Below are positions 1-5,913 of a DNA stretch of 7,788 nucleotides, in pieces. The notes under the pieces were generated by a model that was not told the DNA's origin, searched no databases, and saw only the letters and a list, made by a program, of their open reading frames with translations. The stretch lies in the NCBI GenBank assembly GCA_028280675.1, contig JANQLI010000059.1:1-7788 (forward strand), written 5' to 3'. Source of the DNA: Alphaproteobacteria bacterium. GTDB taxonomy: Bacteria; Pseudomonadota; Alphaproteobacteria; SMXP01. The position numbers were made by a program, and so were the translations under genes. Within the stretch, counting starts at the first letter, position 1, and each line of letters opens with the position of its first letter.

Positions 1-409
1 ATATTGGGTCAAAGACTCACATGTGGCTTTTGTTGGCGATACCCTTTTTGCCCTTGGGTGCGGTCGTGTGTTCGAAGGGACCCCCGCACAGATGTGGTCC
101 TCCTTACAAAAGCTAATGGCATTGCCTGACGACACGGTGATCTATTGCGCACACGAATATACGCAAGCCAATGCCGCCTTTGCGCTTACAGTGGAACCGG
201 GTAATAAAGACTTGCAAACCCGTGCGGTGCACATTGACACCGCGCGCTCTCGTGACGAGCCCACTGTCCCGACCACCATGGCTCTTGAAAAGGCAACCAA
301 CCCGTTCCTGCGTCCCGATAGTGCGAATTTACAAGAAACGATTGGTAAAGTCGGCGCGCCGTTAGCCGACGTTTTCGCCGAAACACGACGGTTGAAAGAT
401 CACTTCTAG
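1..409 (+). CDS. gloB: Hydroxyacylglutathione hydrolase (glyoxalase II), 5'-truncated by the window edge
   Basis: Glyoxalase II hydrolyses S-D-lactoylglutathione to D-lactate and glutathione, the second step of cytosolic methylglyoxal detoxification. The reading frame is open from base 2, so the gene begins outside the window; the GTG at 23 is an internal valine. About 135 codons are visible of a family length near 255. The N-terminal half with the THxHxDH zinc motif is therefore missing. What remains is diagnostic: GDTLFALGCGR, whose Asp (bases 38-40) bridges the metals; FEGTPAQMW; and YCAHEYTQAN, whose His (bases 152-154) is a metal ligand. The C-terminal helical domain ends in TRRLKDHF, with the basic residues that bind glutathione. 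Alanine replaces the usual glycine in the C(G)HEYT motif, a mild change. The stop is TAG at 407-409. The gene converges on the - strand gene ending at 472. Confidence 0.95.
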   Translation, partial: YWVKDSHVAFVGDTLFALGCGRVFEGTPAQMWSSLQKLMALPDDTVIYCAHEYTQANAAFALTVEPGNKDLQTRAVHIDTARSRDEPTVPTTMALEKATNPFLRPDSANLQETIGKVGAPLADVFAETRRLKDHF

Positions 410-438
410 ATGGCAGTGCATGACGTTAATACCAAGAT

Positions 439-459
439 GGCGCCGCCGGGTTGGGCGCC
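439..459. repeat. GC-rich inverted repeat between convergent genes
   Basis: Two GGCGCC arms (439-444 and 454-459) flank a 9-base spacer in the 62-base gap between the convergent glyoxalase II gene and the exported-protein gene ending at 472. Neither strand has a T-run after the stem, so it is not a canonical intrinsic terminator. It could still be a weak bidirectional stop or simply a GC-rich dyad. Confidence 0.3.
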
Positions 460-471
460 GGGCTCACGCAA

Positions 472-957
472 TCACTCGTCAGGAGATTCCGTATCCTCAT
501 CACTGAAGGAACTCACCAGAAAGTCACGCACGTAACGGAAATCATCCGTATCAGGCCCTTGCACCTGGAACATCAACGTGCCTTCCATCAATTCAACATC
601 ACGGGTTTCCCCTTTGATGCAGACCACTTGATCGACCCGTTCTTGAATGGCTTGTTGGCTGAGCTGATCACCGCACAGACTCTCCAAAGCGCTGAGAACC
701 GCATCACAGCTTCCCGTCGCCCCGCCCATCTCGGAAACGGCATAGGCTTCAAAACTGTCCCAATCAACTTCGGCTGAGATGTCCGACCCGCAAACCTGGT
801 TCGTGTAGTCAACCTCTTGCTGAAGAACTGCGGATTGAATCTGCTGCTCTTTGCGTTGCTTCAATGATTGAGCCTGCACAGACAGAACAAAGCCCCCGAC
901 AACATAAGAAGAGACAGCCAAAGCACAAAGCACTGTGCGAACGCGGCGATACTTCAT
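472..957 (-). CDS. Small secreted protein with four cysteines, function unknown
   Basis: The product has 161 residues. Residues 1-29 form a signal peptide: a KYRRVR basic start, a hydrophobic core, and a likely signal peptidase I site after VQA. The mature protein of about 132 residues should be periplasmic or secreted. It contains exactly four cysteines (56, 84, 95, 113), which suggests two disulphides. A CGSDISAEVDWDSF stretch lies near the first cysteine. The C-terminus is very acidic (SDEDTESPDE). I do not recognise the family. I chose the ATG at 957 because the signal peptide starts there and AAGGAG lies 10 bases upstream; the frame stays open to an ATG at 1038, but that would put 27 polar residues before the signal sequence. 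It lies 175 bases downstream of another exported-protein gene on the same strand, so co-transcription is possible but not shown. Confidence 0.75.
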   Translation of the reverse strand: MKYRRVRTVLCALAVSSYVVGGFVLSVQAQSLKQRKEQQIQSAVLQQEVDYTNQVCGSDISAEVDWDSFEAYAVSEMGGATGSCDAVLSALESLCGDQLSQQAIQERVDQVVCIKGETRDVELMEGTLMFQVQGPDTDDFRYVRDFLVSSFSDEDTESPDE

Positions 958-967
958 ACAGACGCTT

Positions 968-973
968 CTCCTT
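968..973 (-). promoter_or_regulatory. Ribosome binding site fixing the start at 957
   Basis: On the - strand this reads AAGGAG, 10 bases before the ATG at 957. It supports the shorter, signal-peptide-first start over the ATG at 1038. Confidence 0.6.
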
Positions 974-1132
974 CTTGAGGCAGACAGCAGAGAATCTCTG
1001 TGCAGCACATCAACATCATCCCCAGAATGTGCACACACAGAGGTTAGGATTATCTAAAGGAAAATTGAGGCCATTTCATGACCACGCTGATGCACCAAAA
1101 GCCCAGAATGCGAGGGTTTGTGAACCGATCCC

Positions 1133-1876
1133 CTATAACACGTCATTCAAATAGGCCACAACATCGCTTGAGGAAGGACGGCCCTTCACGCCTTTCTCCC
1201 ATTGATACGAAACGGTGAGAATGCCTTTCTCAAGAGAGATATTGATCGTATCGGCGGCCATAAAACGGAGCGTTTTGATCTTGTCCGCAATCGCATCCTT
1301 GCCCATGGTGTCAATGCTGATCCGGCGCAAGCCAATCGCAACCACTTGCATTACATCTTCCAACGCCGCAGCGCCACTGTCACCCCCTGGGACCGCATCC
1401 CAATTCACATCAATTTTGAGTTTTGTGCCAACACGATTGCTGAGATTCCCAGCAAGCAAGGTTGCCCGCGCCTGGACCGCCTTGAGCGGAAGTGGAATGA
1501 GGACCAAGGGCTGCGCTGTGGAATCCCTGACGACCGGCCGCCCTTCCGGATAGAAGCGATCAAAAAGTGTAATCCCGCCAATATTAGTCTGACGCAGCAC
1601 CGTCCGCCCAGAGGCATATTTATAAATGGTATCGCCACGCGGCCCCGGCACAGACACCAGAACGGCAATCTCTGTCGATCCATCTGTTCGCATTAAGGGA
1701 TCATCCCCGGAGAGATCCAGTACGAAACCGCCTGTGCCGTCTTCGGTGACGTAATGATTCACATCGCTTGCAGAGTCTGCGGCCTGCACCACCATCCACG
1801 CACCCCAACTCACCCCCAACATGAGAGCGATCATGGCAACACAGACGTGGACACTGAAAGGCCGGCCTTGCTTCAT
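1133..1876 (-). CDS. Exported protein of unknown function, possibly DUF4908-like
   Basis: The product has 247 residues. The N-terminus is a signal peptide or anchor: a short polar start, a hydrophobic stretch at about residues 10-30, and a plausible cleavage site after VQA (residues 30-32). The mature part has no cysteine. Recognisable stretches are GTGGFVLDLSGDDPLMR (about 47-63), PGPRGDTIYK (about 77-86) and GGITLFDRFYPEGRP in the middle. These resemble, from memory, the alphaproteobacterial DUF4908 family, but I cannot confirm it. The C-terminal third (about 170-247) looks alpha/beta. The role is unknown; export points to the periplasm. The start at 1876 is the only one that keeps the signal peptide; upstream there is only a weak GAGA-type Shine-Dalgarno. 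The gene lies upstream of the four-cysteine exported protein on the same strand. Confidence 0.75.
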   Translation of the reverse strand: MKQGRPFSVHVCVAMIALMLGVSWGAWMVVQAADSASDVNHYVTEDGTGGFVLDLSGDDPLMRTDGSTEIAVLVSVPGPRGDTIYKYASGRTVLRQTNIGGITLFDRFYPEGRPVVRDSTAQPLVLIPLPLKAVQARATLLAGNLSNRVGTKLKIDVNWDAVPGGDSGAAALEDVMQVVAIGLRRISIDTMGKDAIADKIKTLRFMAADTINISLEKGILTVSYQWEKGVKGRPSSSDVVAYLNDVL

Positions 1877-2044
1877 TCTCTATCTCGCGTTATTCCCGGG
1901 AGTGACAGACGTGGCGCATCCCTATTGCACCTAGACCGTCCGCAACACCATCCGCTGGACAGATTGCTTCACTCTTCCCCGGCCATATTTGATTTATAGC
2001 TCCGCAGTTTCGTCCTAGCGGGTCTTCATGGCAAAAAAATGGCG

Positions 2045-2082
2045 CAATTCCTTAACGAATTGGCAATTATATTGCAGCGCAA
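2045..2082. promoter_or_regulatory. Cluster of three adjoining dyads upstream of phaR (candidate PhaR operator)
   Basis: Three perfect inverted repeats are packed into 38 bases. CAATTC / GAATTG has arms at 2045-2050 and 2057-2062. GCAAT / ATTGC has arms at 2063-2067 and 2071-2075. TTGC / GCAA forms TTGCAGCGCAA at 2072-2082. PhaR proteins of related bacteria are known to bind TGC-rich dyads of the type CTGC-N3/4-GCAG and to repress their own gene. The third dyad has the same geometry with T and A at the outer positions. That this is an autoregulatory operator is inference from position and pattern. Confidence 0.4.
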
Positions 2083-2103
2083 CGAAAGGCTTGAAATTCT
2101 ATC

Positions 2104-2112
2104 GCAGTGCAG
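2104..2112 (+). promoter_or_regulatory. Tandem GCAG half-sites upstream of phaR
   Basis: GCAG occurs at 2104-2107 and again at 2109-2112, about 100 bases before the phaR start. GCAG is the half-site of known PhaR operators. It is too short to be significant alone, but it lies next to the dyad cluster at 2045-2082. Confidence 0.25.
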
Positions 2113-2190
2113 TCCAATATAACTCTCTGAGAGTGATCTGAGATGTGCACCGCAATATAACAGATCAAACCAACAGAACAGAGCAAGAGC

Positions 2191-2196
2191 AGGTGA
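2191..2196 (+). promoter_or_regulatory. Ribosome binding site fixing the phaR start
   Basis: AGGTGA, 8 bases before the ATG at 2205. It favours that start over the in-frame GTG at 2145, whose extra 20 residues (polar, rich in N, Q, T and E) are not expected in PhaR proteins. Confidence 0.65.
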
Positions 2197-2204
2197 GAAA
2201 GTTT

Positions 2205-2792
2205 ATGGGGACATCTGAGGAATCCACCATTATTAAAAAGTACGCGAATCGCCGTCTCTATAATACAGCGACCAGCAGCTACGTGACGTTGGATCATCTC
2301 TGTCAAATGGTGAAAGATGGCGAAGACTTTACCGTCATTGATGCGAAGTCCGGCGAGGACATTACCCATTCGGTTCTCACACAAATTATTTTTGAAGAAG
2401 AAGCAAAGGGACAAAATTTGCTTCCCGTTCAATTCCTGAAACAACTGATCCAATTTTATGGCGACAGCATGCAAAGCTATGTCCCTGGATATTTACAGAT
2501 CAGCCTTGAGCAATTTGCCCAAAACCAGCAGCAGTTCCGGGACACATTGACGAATGCTATGGGAGGGCAAATGCCCTTCCAGCAATTTGAAGAACAAATT
2601 CGCCAGAACATGACAATGTTTGAACAAGCGATGCAAATGTTTACGCCCTTTGGCAATACAGGCGCTCAGGACAGCACGTCCACAGAAGATAAACCTACGG
2701 CGTCAAACTCGCCTGCAGATGAGATTGCAAACTTGCAAGAACAGATTATGGCCATGCAAGCGAAACTGAATGAATTGGCAAAAAAGGAATAG
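2205..2792 (+). CDS. phaR: Polyhydroxyalkanoate synthesis repressor PhaR
   Basis: PhaR is a DNA-binding repressor that also binds polyhydroxyalkanoate (PHA) granules. When polymer accumulates it is titrated off DNA, which releases phasin genes and often its own gene. The product has 195 residues. The N-terminal DNA-binding domain (about 9-70) carries the family signature IIKKYANRRLYNT (9-21), YVTLDHL, and the GEDITHSVLTQIIFEEE stretch. The second, PHB accumulation-type domain (about 72-112) contains LPVQFLKQLIQFYGDSMQ and VPGYLQISLEQF. A glutamine- and methionine-rich tail follows, and the last 25 residues form heptads consistent with a coiled coil. The start at 2205 is set by AGGTGA 8 bases upstream and by homology beginning close to it. 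No PHA synthase, depolymerase or phasin gene is in view, so it acts at a distance. The gene converges on the EAL protein gene, whose stop codon lies 10 bases away. Confidence 0.95.
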   Translation: MGTSEESTIIKKYANRRLYNTATSSYVTLDHLCQMVKDGEDFTVIDAKSGEDITHSVLTQIIFEEEAKGQNLLPVQFLKQLIQFYGDSMQSYVPGYLQISLEQFAQNQQQFRDTLTNAMGGQMPFQQFEEQIRQNMTMFEQAMQMFTPFGNTGAQDSTSTEDKPTASNSPADEIANLQEQIMAMQAKLNELAKKE

Positions 2793-2802
2793 ATCTCTGT
2801 AA

Positions 2803-4560
2803 TTATGCGATCGAACGTTTGCGGTTATAGGCAAGGTCCATCGCACAATCTTTCTCTGGCAAAGCCATGACGGGCTCACCTAAGTAGAACCCTTGCAGAT
2901 AGTCAACGCCGTATTGCCGTAACAGCTCGACTTCTTCTTCGTCTCCGACCCACTCAGCGACAGTCTCCAATCCAAAGTTTTGAGCGAGTTCCAGAAGCGT
3001 CCGCACAAACACCTGATTGTCTTGGTTTGTCGCAAGACCACGAATAAACGCACCGTCAATCTTCACACTATCGACGACAAGCGCTTGCAGATTGCGGAAG
3101 GATGTGTAGCCCGCGCCAAAATCATCAATCGCAATACGGCATCCAAGGTCTCTGAGACGCGAGAGAAACCGCACCGATTCTTCGAGATTACGCAAGTTCG
3201 ATGTTTCCGTGAGCTCAATGGTCATACGATCTGCAACATTGCGATTGGCTTCAATGTGCCGAAGATAACCCTCAAGACCGACAGCTTCCGTCGCCGTCAC
3301 CCCTGAAACATTGATCGCAAAACGCAAGTTTGGACGGTCTTGCAGAACATCAACCGCTAACTCCAAGACACGCCGGTCAAGAAGACGTATAAGGCCTAGG
3401 CGTTCTGCATGCGGAACAAATTCGCCAGCCGACCAAACCTTACCTTCGCGATCAATGAGGCGAATCAAACACTCATACTCCCGCACATCTAAAGTTTCGG
3501 CCGACACAATTGGCTGATAGGCAAGTTTCACACGCCGTTCGTTCAGCGCTGAAACAATTTGATCGCCAACCTGCGCGTTATGTTTACGCACTGTGCCTTT
3601 GTCATGCGAAGTTTCATATATGCTGATCGCGGACCGCCCTGTATGTTTGGCAATATCAAGCGCCTGCTCTGCCCGCGCCATCGCCATGGCGCTGTTTTCA
3701 GCCGCAAATGGCAGAGCCACACCGCCAATGGAAATGGTGGACGCGATCGGTGAGCTGGATGTGTCGATCACAGAGATATGAACACCGTCAACAAATTCCT
3801 GCGCCTTTGCGGCAATCGCATCCTCATCGCATGTATCGATGATAATGCCGAATTTACTGCCTGCAACCCGGCCAATCGTGGCATCAGGACCCGCTGTTTC
3901 ACGCAAACGCTCACCCACGCCTGCAATCACCTCATCGGCAATATCAAATCCATAATCTGAATTCACAGCCGCAAGAGCGTCGATACCAGCAACAAGATAA
4001 GCCCCTGATTGATTTTCTTGTGTGCATGTATAAATAGTTTGATCCAACTTTTCACGCAAACGCGTCCGGTTTAACAAACCTGTCAAATCATCGTAGCTCG
4101 CAAGGTAATTCAAACGTTGTTCGCGCAATTTGTGTTGTGTAATGATGCGCAGAACACCAATGATGCATTCCACCTCCCCGTTCTGGTTCACAACGCGGCG
4201 GCCGCGATCTTCCACCCAGCAAAGCTCATCAGACGCCATGCGGAATTGATATTCTATTTGAAATGATGACAGGGATGCGGAATCACCTTTGGCAAGAGAA
4301 CTCCGGAGCTTGACCCCCCGTTCGTCAAGAAATGACTTAAACCCTTCGCCGGTTTGCAAATGCTCCGGATCGTTGGTCGGCAACATGGCATGGATTCTGT
4401 CATCCCATTGAATGCGATCATCGACCAGTGACCATTCATAAATCACCGCATCTGAAATATCGAGCGCCATTTGCAGACGCGCGCGCTCGTCAAAAGCGAT
4501 TTCAGAGAATGCTGCGGAAGTATCCATCTTAGGAGCCATATCTGATGTCACTGTCTTCAT
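2803..4560 (-). CDS. PAS / degenerate GGDEF / EAL protein, predicted cyclic-di-GMP phosphodiesterase
   Basis: The product has 585 residues, no signal peptide and no membrane segment, so it should be a cytosolic sensor. A PAS fold (about 25-145) ends in a typical PAC stretch, IGVLRIITQHKLREQ. The GGDEF domain (about 150-315) starts with YDDLTGLLNR, but its active-site loop reads AGSKF (233-237). The upstream metal and GTP-binding region is also eroded (D194 and N200 kept; F-K positions are L-A), so cyclase activity is unlikely. The EAL domain (about 335-570) has ECLIR (363-367) in place of EALxR, with Glu363 kept. It also retains N417, E449/E452, D479-D480, K500, E536 and Q556, the usual metal and catalytic set. 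I infer hydrolysis of cyclic-di-GMP, with PAS and pseudo-GGDEF as regulatory inputs. The start is uncertain: ATG 4560 is used, but a TTG at 4578 and ATGs at 4539 and 4527 are in frame, and none has a good Shine-Dalgarno. Confidence 0.92.
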   Translation of the reverse strand: MKTVTSDMAPKMDTSAAFSEIAFDERARLQMALDISDAVIYEWSLVDDRIQWDDRIHAMLPTNDPEHLQTGEGFKSFLDERGVKLRSSLAKGDSASLSSFQIEYQFRMASDELCWVEDRGRRVVNQNGEVECIIGVLRIITQHKLREQRLNYLASYDDLTGLLNRTRLREKLDQTIYTCTQENQSGAYLVAGIDALAAVNSDYGFDIADEVIAGVGERLRETAGPDATIGRVAGSKFGIIIDTCDEDAIAAKAQEFVDGVHISVIDTSSSPIASTISIGGVALPFAAENSAMAMARAEQALDIAKHTGRSAISIYETSHDKGTVRKHNAQVGDQIVSALNERRVKLAYQPIVSAETLDVREYECLIRLIDREGKVWSAGEFVPHAERLGLIRLLDRRVLELAVDVLQDRPNLRFAINVSGVTATEAVGLEGYLRHIEANRNVADRMTIELTETSNLRNLEESVRFLSRLRDLGCRIAIDDFGAGYTSFRNLQALVVDSVKIDGAFIRGLATNQDNQVFVRTLLELAQNFGLETVAEWVGDEEEVELLRQYGVDYLQGFYLGEPVMALPEKDCAMDLAYNRKRSIA

Positions 4561-4698
4561 AACGATTGTGCCCGGCAAAGGCCGAGTGAATCCTGTACAG
4601 ATCTTAGGCTTGAAAACATTAAAAAAAGTGAAACCAAAGGGTCACAAAGCGTGATGAAATGACCTTTTCCAGATCATCGTTAACAAAACTGTTTCACC

Positions 4699-4727
4699 TT
4701 GACACAGGTTGCACATAACAGACTAAG
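4699..4727 (+). promoter_or_regulatory. Possible promoter for the 4814-5098 gene
   Basis: A perfect TTGACA (4699-4704) is followed after 17 bases by ACTAAG (4722-4727), a poor -10 match. Alphaproteobacterial promoters often tolerate weak -10 boxes. Its orientation and distance, under 100 bases before the ATG at 4814, suit that gene. The call rests mainly on the -35 box. Confidence 0.35.
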
Positions 4728-4731
4728 CATC

Positions 4732-4746
4732 CGTTAAGGCTTAACG
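4732..4746. repeat. Perfect 15-bp inverted repeat in a divergent promoter region
   Basis: CGTTAAGGCTTAACG: two 7-base arms around a central G. It sits just downstream of the possible promoter at 4699-4727, between the divergent EAL-protein gene and the small arginine-rich protein gene. This is a good position for a dimeric repressor site. The TTAA cores are 3 bases apart, so it does not fit the CtrA TTAA-N7-TTAA consensus. The cognate regulator is unknown. Confidence 0.45.
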
Positions 4747-4813
4747 AAAAAGCCCAGAATTTTGATATATTGATGTTCCTGAACCTTGGCCGGATACTTG
4801 CACTTTACGGGGC

Positions 4814-5098
4814 ATGACACAGATCGTCCCAATAGATGCACAGAATATGTCTTCAGACAGCACAGCGTCATGCCAGCGCCGTCATGAAGATCAACCGTCG
4901 GATCACGCTTTCTGTGATCGTCGGCAAGGGGATCGCCGCAAAGCCACCCCCAAGGCATATATCAACGCACAATTCGCCACACATATGATTGGGCAAATGC
5001 CAACGGACGATTACCTGGTTAACGATCTGCTGCGCACAACACAGCGTGCTATCTCTGCCTATGAAACGCAGACACGCCCTCCCCAGCACCAGCAATAG
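4814..5098 (+). CDS. Small arginine-rich conserved-looking protein, function unknown
   Basis: The product has 94 residues, is soluble and has no signal peptide. The N-terminal third is polar and probably disordered, with two cysteines (20, 34). It is followed by the charged repeat DRRQGDRRK (35-43), then YINAQFATHMIGQ (49-61) and a predicted amphipathic helix, YLVNDLLRTTQRAISAYE (67-84). From memory, similar RRxGxRR plus YVxAxFAAxxIGQ arrangements occur in short hypothetical proteins of alphaproteobacteria; I know of no function. The reverse strand is also open across much of it, but gives no recognisable protein. A GGGG lies one base before the ATG, too close for a good Shine-Dalgarno, so ATG 4847 is an alternative start. 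It is divergent from the cyclic-di-GMP phosphodiesterase gene and sits behind a possible promoter and the 15-bp dyad. Confidence 0.65.
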   Translation: MTQIVPIDAQNMSSDSTASCQRRHEDQPSDHAFCDRRQGDRRKATPKAYINAQFATHMIGQMPTDDYLVNDLLRTTQRAISAYETQTRPPQHQQ

Positions 5099-5106
5099 AA
5101 AAAGCC

Positions 5107-5126
5107 CGCCGCGAGAAAAACCGGCG
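5107..5126. repeat. Short hairpin downstream of the small arginine-rich gene
   Basis: CGCCG (5107-5111) and CGGCG (5122-5126) flank a 10-base A-rich loop just after the stop at 5098. On the + strand the stem is followed by TAAT rather than a T-run. On the - strand a GGCTTTTT follows, but no - strand gene ends here. It is a weak terminator candidate at best. Confidence 0.25.
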
Positions 5127-5217
5127 TAATCCTTGCGATGTTCTTAACAAAAGAATCCGTCTGTTTCATTTGGACACAGCCGGACGACATAAACACGACT
5201 AAGAACGATAAAAAGCG

Positions 5218-5424
5218 ATGTGGGAAGAGACACACAGATATCCACCGGATGTGGAAGCGCACCTCACTTTCTTGCGTAAGATGCGCGATGCGATGCCGGA
5301 AGACGATGTTGTTGACGCAGTTGAGCCTCGTGAGGAGAAAAAAACAAAGCGTCACAAAGTGAGCAATCTTCAGCTTCTCCTAGAGCTGATCTTTGCCTCA
5401 TTGATCCTGCTATTATTCCTATAA
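5218..5424 (+). CDS. Small tail-anchored membrane protein, function unknown
   Basis: The product has 68 residues. Residues 1-40 are hydrophilic and mostly helical (VEAHLTFLRKMRDAMPEDD). A basic patch follows (KKTKRHK, 41-47), then an uninterrupted hydrophobic segment from 51 to the very end (LQLLLELIFASLILLLFL). Such a protein would insert by its C-terminus with its N-terminal part in the cytoplasm, in line with the positive patch before the helix. No family is recognised. The ATG at 5218 has no clear Shine-Dalgarno. The gene is 119 bases after the previous + strand gene and ends 7 bases before the end of the convergent DUF4399-like gene. The amino-acid pattern is too organised for chance, but small size limits confidence. 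Confidence 0.6.
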   Translation: MWEETHRYPPDVEAHLTFLRKMRDAMPEDDVVDAVEPREEKKTKRHKVSNLQLLLELIFASLILLLFL

Positions 5425-5431
5425 AAACGCT

Positions 5432-5881
5432 TTAGTTCGCAGCATCTTCAACAGTGATTGTAATTTGGTCAGAATACACAGGCGGATCATGCGGTATATG
5501 ATCCTTGTCAGCGAAGATAAGCTGTAATGTGTGCTGACCCGGCGCTAGCTCAATTTGCGTTTCTGTTTGACCCCCGCCAAAATGAAGATAGGTGTCATCA
5601 CTGATAATGTTTTCGTCCATTGGCGGCAATTCACCATTAACAATCAGATGATGATGACCGGTATTGTCTTTCTCGATACCCGCGGGCGCAACACCCATAT
5701 TTTGCAAACCAAAAATCACCGTGACCGGCGAGGTTACGATTGCACCGTCTTGAGGTGCAATGAAATAAACACGGGCGCCTTCCGCAGACGGCGTGCGTTC
5801 TAATTCATCTTGCGCAAAGGCAGCCTGCGCTGCCAACGCCGCAGCAACGCTGAAAACCAACCCCATGTCACGGATCTTCAT
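5432..5881 (-). CDS. Exported DUF4399-like protein
   Basis: The product has 149 residues. Residues 1-23 are a clear signal peptide, cleaved after AFA. The mature domain fits DUF4399: ARVYFIAPQDGAIVTSPVTVIFGLQNMGV, then GHHHLIVNG (75-83), the LHFGGGQTET stretch (99-108), PGQHTLQL, and DKDHIPHDPPV (125-135), ending in a beta strand. The histidines 76-78, 100, 117, 128 and 131 are features of the family and look suited to metal binding, but no biochemical role is established that I know of. The beta-rich fold and export point to the periplasm. The start at 5881 has GGAG 7 bases upstream. The gene lies 101 bases downstream of a membrane-protein gene on the same strand, with a strong hairpin between them. 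Confidence 0.9.
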   Translation of the reverse strand: MKIRDMGLVFSVAAALAAQAAFAQDELERTPSAEGARVYFIAPQDGAIVTSPVTVIFGLQNMGVAPAGIEKDNTGHHHLIVNGELPPMDENIISDDTYLHFGGGQTETQIELAPGQHTLQLIFADKDHIPHDPPVYSDQITITVEDAAN

Positions 5882-5913
5882 TATCTCTCTCCCATAATTT
5901 AAGTCGTGCCCGG

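Larger units (their letters stand above)
1877..2204. other. Non-coding region between divergent genes, with dyads on the phaR side
   Basis: These 328 bases separate the - strand exported-protein gene from phaR on the + strand. I see no convincing protein gene here. On the - strand, TATAAAT (1992-1998) could be a -10 element for the exported protein, but no good -35 accompanies it. On the + strand, TATATT (2068-2073) and TATAAC (2118-2123) are possible -10 boxes for phaR, again without well-spaced -35 boxes. The stretch 2045-2112 is dense in inverted repeats with TTGC/GCAA or GCAG half-sites, described separately. Confidence 0.6.

Noticed and set aside
451..777. A 108-codon + strand frame antisense to the four-cysteine exported protein
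   Set aside because: The - strand frame has a signal peptide and Shine-Dalgarno; this one has no support.
1021..1112. CCCAGAATG repeated at 1021 and 1102
   Set aside because: A nine-base direct repeat without flanking similarity; no sign of a mobile element or operator.
1202..1696. A 164-codon + strand frame antisense to the exported protein at 1133-1876
   Set aside because: It lies inside a gene with a signal peptide and family-like motifs; its own translation shows no domain or start signal.
2028..2141. A 37-codon + strand frame starting ATG GCA AAA AAA upstream of phaR
   Set aside because: No Shine-Dalgarno, no recognisable pattern, and it overlaps the dyad cluster that looks regulatory.
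2067..2474. A 135-codon - strand frame antisense to phaR
   Set aside because: phaR is certain on the other strand, and this translation looks like an antisense shadow without known motifs.
4762..4776. TTGATATATTGATG resembling an FNR/FixK box
   Set aside because: The second half is a direct repeat (TTGAT) and not the inverted ATCAA required.
5138..5362. A 74-codon + strand frame overlapping the tail-anchored protein in another frame
   Set aside because: The overlapping 5218-5424 frame has a coherent membrane-protein layout; this one looks random.
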